NCBI GenBank assembly: GCA_964017185.1
Contig: OZ024876.1
Span: 17,744,226 to 17,808,225, forward strand
Source: Rugalucina vietnamica
Lineage: Eukaryota; Mollusca; Bivalvia; Lucinida; Lucinidae
Direction of reading: 5' to 3'
DNA length: 64,000 bases
Shown here: one piece after another, positions 45,395 to 54,300 of the stretch
Layout: the number at the start of each line of letters is the position of its first letter
Numbering within the stretch: position 1 is the stretch's first letter
The notes under the pieces: model-generated
What the model was told of the DNA's origin: nothing
The model's input: only the letters and a program-made list of their open reading frames with translations
Databases searched by the model: none
Program-made: the position numbers and the translations under genes

Positions 45395-48300
45395 GTTGTC
45401 TTCCTCCTCCTCCTCCTCATCATCATCAGGAAGGGAGGTTTGGGGGCAGTCCTACATTGCATTTCTGTAACATATTTTGTCATCAGTTCCTTTTCCATTT
45501 GGCCCAGTCAACTTCCACATCCTACGATGGATGAAAGACTCAGCAACAAACTTACCTAGGGGGCCTTCACCATAATCTACTGACCGACCACCTGATTACT
45601 GGTGAACTGCTTGGGAGCTTAAGCCTGCCCAGGAAAAGTGGTTTTGTCAAGCCATCCATACATATAAACGCAAGTTGTTTAACTGTATGTTTTTTTTTTT
45701 ATACATATTTCTGAAGCACTGTTTGGATGTCATCACATCTCAATGTTGGGTAGTAGTCTCATTAAATGGAGGTAAGGCCCTGGCATGACCATAGCTGTTG
45801 ACTAGGACGTAAATCAACATATCAAACAAACAAACTTACCTGGCAAATTTTTCTTTATCTGCCTGGTCTGTTGGGTAGGAACCGCCCGCATTGCTGTCTT
45901 CATCATCAGAACTGGAAAAATACCAAACAAAATGAAACCTGATGTGAGAAAACTGGCCTTTATGACCAGATCCAACATAAACCAGCCTGCACAGACATAG
46001 AAGAAAGTCAGAAACTTGAAATTTCAGATTTAACAGGAGAATGAATATCACTTTTAGTGTAGCAAAAATAAAGGCCATGTAACTGCACAGCTGATCTGCG
46101 CCTTTGTTTTCCCATAGGCAAAAATCCAGTTTTCTCATGATGTGGCTCATCACTCTCATTACCAGCAGAAAGTGAGGAAATCTGCATTTTTCTTTCATTA
46201 CTTTGCATTGCCAATGTAATGTCATGTCTGGCAATGTCTAAAGTTTGCGACCATATTATATATCCAGAAACTTAATGCCATAAGACTGGCCAACATCCTG
46301 AATTAACAATCATTAATCAAAAGTTTGTGTATACATAAGGTGACTATCAAATGAGCCATGACATGAGAAAAGTGGTCTTCGGGATCTCCGACCATATCAT
46401 ACACAAACCAGTCTGAACATTCACAGAGGTAGGCTAGAAGCTTGAAATTTCGGTTTAAGAAGAGGAATTGTACAATCCGTGTAGCAAAAACAAAGGCGCT
46501 GATCAGCTGTGCAGTAACTGCACAGCTGATCTGCGTCTTTGTTTTTGCATCTGCAAAAATCCGGTTTTCTCATGACGCAGCTCATATGATTAAAATTTGG
46601 ATGGTAGTCTTCTCTTCAATTTCAAGAAAAATGGAATTATAGTGGGTAGCATCTTTTCATCCCGTCAGTATAGAAACCTAAAGGAGACTTTGGGGTGCTT
46701 ACATTTTAATGTAAGTGTCTTGGCAAAGGACAATACAGCAATGGCTATTTGACAAAACTTCATCTTCAACCCTTTATTATTATTTATTAAGCTGAGCGGT
46801 TAAGAGCGCTGTTTCTTAATTACTCAATCATCTCATCGCTGTGTCTGGTGTGGGTTCGAGCCCCGCACTGGCCACATGTGAGACAAGCCAAGTTCTGCTT
46901 GCGGGTGTGCCAGGTTTTTCATGGGGCACTCCCGTTTTCGCCCACCTACTGATTGGCCCGTCTCATATGAGCTGAAATAATCTTGAAAGGGACGTAAAAC
47001 TGAATTAAAAAAAAAAAATATTCATTGAGAAATTAAAGGAAATGCTGTGCTGTACCCATGGTTTTGAAAACACAAATTGGAGGTTTTTTCATGCAGAAAC
47101 TCAAATTAGCTCTAAATCCTATCTTTCTCATCAAAATAGATGTTATTTGTGTTTTCACACTTTTCTCAGAAGAAACGTTTTGGTTTCCATGACAATGTTT
47201 TTGATATTAGCAAGCAGATTAAATCTTGTACTCCACAATATATTATGGCAATTAAGCAAGTCTTAAATGAATATTAAAGCATTGTTTAGTACAAAACATT
47301 TGTTTGTACAAGTATGGATAAGCATGAACTGGGTGGGAGATGTGCGTGTGTGTGTGTGTGCACGCGTGCGCATGCCTTGCATTTTTTCTATTATCATTTT
47401 CAATGTAATACTCATGACTGTAATATTGAAATAATCTGTTCATGCATAAAGCATACCAGATACTCAATTCAAAAATAGTTTATTTACATGTAAAAATGTT
47501 ACAAAAATAATTTGCCACAGGAAGTTTACAAATAATAGTTTGTAGGTAAACAGTTTCAAATTCCGACTTCACAAAACTACCTATAGCCCCTGTTATGAGA
47601 AAACTTGTCTTCATGGTTTCTAACCCTTCTCCCCTGTTCTGACAGGATTCAAAACAGACTGTACAACCACAGAAGATGTTTAGATTAGGTAGCTAACCCC
47701 TCTCCCCTGTTCTGATAGGATTCAAACCAGACTGTACAACCACAGAAGATGTTTAGATTAGGGCCAAGCTTAAAAAATATTTGGTTTGCCACTTCCTACT
47801 GGGAGGTTTAAGAGTTGGGTAGGTAGGTAGCATTATTATTTTTTTTTTTTGCATGTACAAATTCTAATGTCTAATGAACAAATGCAAGTTGTCTAAAATA
47901 GCCAGATTACAAGCTTTTTCTGATAGTTCCTTTGTCAAATAGTGTCAAAAAGATACAGAAAACATCATTTATGCATGAACAAAAGGTAAACTAAGGCATT
48001 TTATTGTCAGCATAAATGAAAAGCAAAAAAAAAAAAAAAAAAAAAAAAAATCCTTATTCTGAGGCCATAAAAATTTTTGGGTAGGGGGGTAAATTGCTGG
48101 GTAGGTGGAAGCGGCAAACCAACAATTTTTTAATTTTGGCCTAGGGAGCTAACCCCTCTCCCCTGTTCTGATAGGATTCAAACCAGACTGTACAACCACA
48201 GAAGATGTTTAGATTAGGGAGCTAACCCCTCTCCCCTGTTCTGATAGGATTCAAACCAGACTGTACAACCACAGAAGATGTTTAGCATCAGGATAACATT

Positions 48301-51300
48301 TCTATTAAGGATTGAAATTCAGATTTTAGCTTTCACTGGATGATGAAAAACATTAGGCTGTTTTAATGTCTGTGAAGCCCTTCGGCACGGCTAACAAACC
48401 TTTAAATGCGTAACCGCGGTTAAGAAAAGATATCCGATTCATGTCCTTCCGGTTTCGCATCAGATGACCAACAAAAGGTAAACAAACTTTTGCAGCTCAT
48501 GTTTCCGAGTAAAATATTTCGATTCGAAGACAAATATTATAATTCTCTCAATGCTATTTTATTAGTTAGACATTGCTATATTTGGACCCCAAAGGATTTC
48601 CAGAAATTTTTCTTTATAATCATGATTTTTATTCCCTACCCCAAAACACATGTTGGGCTTGCATTGTACACGACGAAAATGTGGGTCAGTCGCAGGGATA
48701 TTTTTAGATTTCCGCTCATTACGTCCATATTAACGGAAAGCAATACAGTGCGCAGATGATTTTAATATTGTGTGAGGTCTGGTGACAGTTTCGTTGCCTC
48801 TGGCCAATGCATTCTATGCATATGTGGTTAAAAGCTGTGTCAACATTTCGGTTACGAATTTAATCATTAGAATGATAGCAATATAGTCATTATAGAACAC
48901 ATGTATTAAAGTTTTTGCTTTTGTTAATTGTTTTACGCTGAAGATTATTGTCACATTCTCTCATCCTTTCTTAATAGTTGCTTACTTTGGTGTGTTTGTG
49001 ATATTTGCAGTGAAAATGTTTGATATAAAATAATACTAACTGTCTATGAAATACATGTAATACAATAGTTCACATGCATGATATTCCTGTTCATGAAGAC
49101 TATTTTACAGCATTCTGTATACTTTAATTTGTTTTTTCTTGGTTTTATGTCTTTCAAAACGCTTTACAGGGAAATAAATACCATAACTTGAACAGGTTGA
49201 GGTTTTCAAACGTATCTTGAAATATATCCTTCATATTTTAATGATTAAATGCGTACCCATCTTTTCCTTCCCTTCAAATCGATAATGACGGGCACTAACA
49301 CAACGAAATACTGGCACAGACATCAGATGCAATTTAGTTAATACATATCTGTAAATTTGTCGTGGAACAATCACTAAAATTTGATATTTACCAGCAAATT
49401 GTCCAATTTTTAGTTGTATTTCGCCGACTTTGGCCTTGTTGGAACAGCAGGTTCGAAGAAGGGAATAAATTACTCAAAAACCATCAAATTATTTTGCGAG
49501 CTACTTTGGTGCTGAGTTACAATAGTAAATAAGTGACAAAATAGCATTCATAGATAATCGATATATTTCTGTACTAAAATATAATAATCAATCGATCCTA
49601 GAAGTGTATGTTTTGTTTACCTTTTCTTGGTCTTCATATGCGGAACCGGAAGGGCGTAAATCGGATTTTCTTTCTTAACCGGCGGTTACGCATTTAAAGG
49701 TTTGTTAGCCGTGTTCGGGCTTCTCGGAGACATTAAAACAGCTAATGTTTTTCATCATCCAGTGATAGCTAAAATCTGAATTTCAATACTTATATTTACA
49801 TTTTATATTATCAATCAAGTATCAGATTTTTAATTGCGCATATCATCGCTTATTTTCATGTTATTTGACATTAAATCCGACTTAACGCAATTGTGGAACA
49901 GCCAAAACGTCAAATTTTCGCGCCTAACGTCATGGCGATACGCGACCGACGTCACGCCAACAAGAGTAAACAAACAACGTCACTGGCTTGTTTTGACGTC
50001 ACCCCGCGCATAGGCGTGGCCTCCAGATCATGTGACTTAATGTTTTTTATTGGAAAATGAAGAACGTCAAGAAAGATATTTTCATCTAGGGCGATTGCAA
50101 TAAAAATGTAAATACACCTGGACCTCTTTATAACATGGTTCGTTACAACACGGTTTTGGATATAACACTGATCATTGTTGGACCCCAGTTGGACTATTTT
50201 TGCTATATATCTATACATTTTACTCTCATTATAACACGGTTTGGATAGCTAACACGGAAATTGGCTTGGACTCCAGCAATAGTGTTATAAAGAGGTTGAG
50301 GTGTATTGTAATATATACCCCCTATATATACCTATTTTTCTTATTTTTGCTCCAAAACATAGTTTGTGGGTACTCGTTAGAACCGCCTCACCGAGGCGGT
50401 TCTAACTATGTTTTGACCTGCGCCTTTGTTTTCGCCCATGTATTTTGTTGGTTTTCTTAAGCAGTGGCTCAAAAATAAAATCACTGCTACACTGTCTATC
50501 TACATTACACAAACAAAATGATCTGTTTTAGTTCAAATGCAAATGCAAAGAATTTATTTAAGTCGAATATAAATGCAAAACAATTTTGAGGTTACCCGAA
50601 GCAGAATGTACGGCCGACATTTTTGTGTCAGTTTCATGCGAAAGATGGATTGAAAGGTTGTACGTTTTCACGATTATATATGCGCTCTCGCCGTGGCGAG
50701 ATCGCAAATAGACAGTATTTCAGACAATGCTTTCAGTCCATTGCATATTGCATATTTTGTCATATTCTATGACCTGGGGTTATTCCTAAATTAGAACTCT
50801 CTCTGTCATTTGAAATGTACATTGATTACTGTCAAGCAGAGTCTAAAAGGGACTGTACCACTATCTACATGTGTGTAGCGATAAATCAATGCTGCACAGT
50901 TACCGCTCAACTGACTTGCACCTTTATATTTGCATAATGCTAATTTGAATAAACAATCTATTTAAGCATAATTTAATATGTTAAAACAAATCAGTGTGAG
51001 GAGAATGCACTACTGAAAACGTGTTAAGACCCTTTCTATCTTCACTATACAGACAAAACCATCCCCTCTGCTTTCTAAATCCAATTTTTTCTTTCAGTTT
51101 TACATCCCTTTAAAAGAATATTTCATTCATAAAGAAGGGTGAACACGAATCAGAAGGTAGGGCAAAAACAGGGGTATCCCGAGAAAGAACATATGACAGA
51201 CCCTTAAGCAGAACTTGGCACGTCTAACATGCCCAGCCCAGGGCTAGCCTCACATGTGGCAGTGAGATGATCAAAGGTTTAAGAGCGGTAATGAAATCAG

Positions 51301-54300
51301 CCGCCTTAACCATTAAAACACGGGGCAGTGTAAATTCAAATTTCTGGTTGTACAGACTGGTTTGTGTCTGAATCCATGGAGATATGTTTCTAACATCATA
51401 CCTCACATCATGGAAATGACATACAATTAGCATACACGTACATGTGTATGTGAATGAACTGACAGACAACAAAAATCACTTTAAAGCTTAAACTAGACAG
51501 ATCCTCCAAAGGGAAAACGAAGCTGTGAAATGCACATGAGCCACATCATGAGAAAACTAACATTTTGCATTATGTGAAAACAAAGGCGCAGTCAGCTTCG
51601 CAGTTACTGCAAAGCTGATCAGCGCCTTTGTTTTCGCTGCACGTATAGTACATTTCCTCTACTTTCTAAATCCAAAATTTCCAGCCTCAAGCCATCTTCT
51701 GTGCTTGGTTTGTGTTGGATCTGTTCGGAAACCACATTGTTCTTTTTTTTTGTTGTGTCACGGTTCATATAATGAAAAGTATTACTACCTTTGAAGCAAG
51801 GAAAATCTTCCTTCACTTTTAACCACTGATGATATCACTGTCCTCATGAACATCAAATGAGCCATGTCACTAGAAATCCTATCTCTAAGGTTTCCGACCA
51901 GGGTCCGAGGTTATAAAACTTTTTTTCATGCTCAACTCAGCTGAGACTAAAGTTTATCTTGCTCATAAATGTTAAAATGCCAACAATTGTTGGCATTTTA
52001 ACATTTATTAGCAGGATAAAGTACTAGTTTTTAAGTTTTGAACCTGAATTTTCCACAATTTTTTACTATTTCAACATTTATAAGCAGTTGAAATTTTATG
52101 CTCAGCTGAGCTGAGCTTGAAAAAAGTTTTATAGCTTCAGGACCAGGTCTGACACAAACCGGCCTGTACAGCCAGAGAAGAAGGCTAGAAGCTTCACATT
52201 TCAGATTAGAGAAGAAGGATTGTACTATCCCAGAGGCAAAAACATTTGCTGCACAGCTGATCTGCATTTTACTTTTTGTGTAGGTTTTCTCAAATGATAA
52301 GACTGATATGTGTAATTTTTGTTTAACTTATGAAAAATACTACACTTATTATCCAAACTGCAAAAATCACTAGTACATGTATGTAAAGAGTCTATGAAAT
52401 GAGACAGGCAATCTTCCTGGTCACAGAGAAAAAGTGTCAGCTGACCTCACACATCTGACTCTGAGCCGCGTTGGAAGAGAACGTCACCTATCTTTCATTA
52501 CAAGTTACAACCAAAACAAACGGCTAAAGTATGCTACCAAAAGTCGTCAAGTTTCCAATAAGGCCTGTCAGACAAATGAGCCGCCTCGTGGGAAAACCAA
52601 CAATGTGGTTTCCGAACAGGTCTGACACAAACCGGCCTGTACAGCTACAGAAGCAGGCTAGAAGCTTGAAATTTTGGAGTTAAGTAGAGGAGGAATTGTA
52701 CTATCCGAGTAGCGAAAACAAAGGCGCTGATCAGCTTCGCGGTTACCGCGAAGCTGATCTGCGTCTTTGTTTTCGCCTATGCAGATTGTTGGTTTTCCCA
52801 TGGGGAGGCTCTTATACACCCATCAACCTGGTGCTGATGACCAGCTAATTCACATCTTTGTTGTGTTATAAAAACACAAAATGCAGGGTTTTTAATGCCA
52901 GTCATTTTCACGATGCCAATATTAATCAAAATACAATGTATAATTTTGTTTAATATTTAATAATAACAACTGAGCCACATCATGCAAAAATTTGTGTCTG
53001 TGACTTTTCACCCTCAGAAGAAGGCCACAAGCTTAAAATTAGGGATTAAGGAAGGATAGAGATTGTATTATATTGCAAAATTAAAGGCACTGATCAGCTG
53101 TGAAATTACAGCTTGAACCCTTACTTTGTTTTACATAGTAAAAATTTAAGTTTACTCATGCTGTGACTAACTTTATATGAGCCGCCCAATGGGAAAACAA
53201 ACAATCTGCATATGCGAAAACAAAGGCGCAGATCAGCTTCGCAGTAACTGCGAAGCTGATCAGCGCCTTTGTTTTCGCAACACAGATAGTACAAATTCCT
53301 CTACTTTCTAAATCCAAAATTTCTAGCCTCTAGCCTACTTCTGTGACTGTACAGGCCGGTTTGTGTCAGACCTGTTCTGAAACCACATTGTTGGTTTTCC
53401 CACAAGGCGGCTCATATTATATTTGCATCTGATAAGGTATGAAGGGCTATAGTATCAAGTGATTCCTGAAATAGCAATTTTCTAGCAGGAAAATGCAACT
53501 TAGCTGAAGTAGCAACAAAGGACAGGCAAAAATCATGATTGTGTCAAGTGGAACCCGTTATAAAACTAGATTTGAGCCACCTCGTGGGAAAACCAACAAT
53601 GTGGTTTCCGAACAGGATCGACACAAACCTGCCTGTACAAGCACAGAAAAGAGCCAGAAGCTTGAAATTTCGGATTTAAGTAGAAGAGGAACTGTACTAT
53701 CCATGGAGTGAAATCAAAGGCATTGATCAGCTTTGCGGTTACCGCAAAGCTGATCTGCGTCTTTGTTTTCGCATAAGCAGATTGTTGGTTTTCTCATGAG
53801 GAGGCTCATTTATTTAGGACAATATCAGGGACAAGTAATGCTGCATGCATATGTACTTGGAAAAAATTATTATACAAAAAAAAAATAAAAATAAATAAAT
53901 GAGCCACTTCATGGAAAAACCAACAATAAGGTGTTTGAACAGGTTGACAAAAACCAAGCTGTACAAACACTGAAGATGGCTAGAGGCTGGAATTTTGGAC
54001 TTAGAAAGTAGAGAAGTTGTGCTATCCGTGTAGCGAAAACAATGGTGTTGATCAGCTTCGCAGTTACTGTGCAGATTGTTGGTTTTCTCATGAGGCGGCT
54101 CAAATTATCTCTGAAATCAATGAATTTTACACTTCTTGAAGTTGTTGTTTCATGTTTTACATGAATGTCCATGGCAATCAGCTGAGATCCAGTCGGAACA
54201 CTCAGTACATGTATTACTAATTTACTTCAATTACACAGAAAGCCCTATGAACTTATGTGTGCCTTCTTGAAGATTCATGTGAGGACGGGAAAGCAGAGAA

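Noticed and set aside
45120-45534. Frames rich in Ser, His or Met
   Set aside because: They are translations of the (CAT)n/(CCT)n tract in an ARNT intron.
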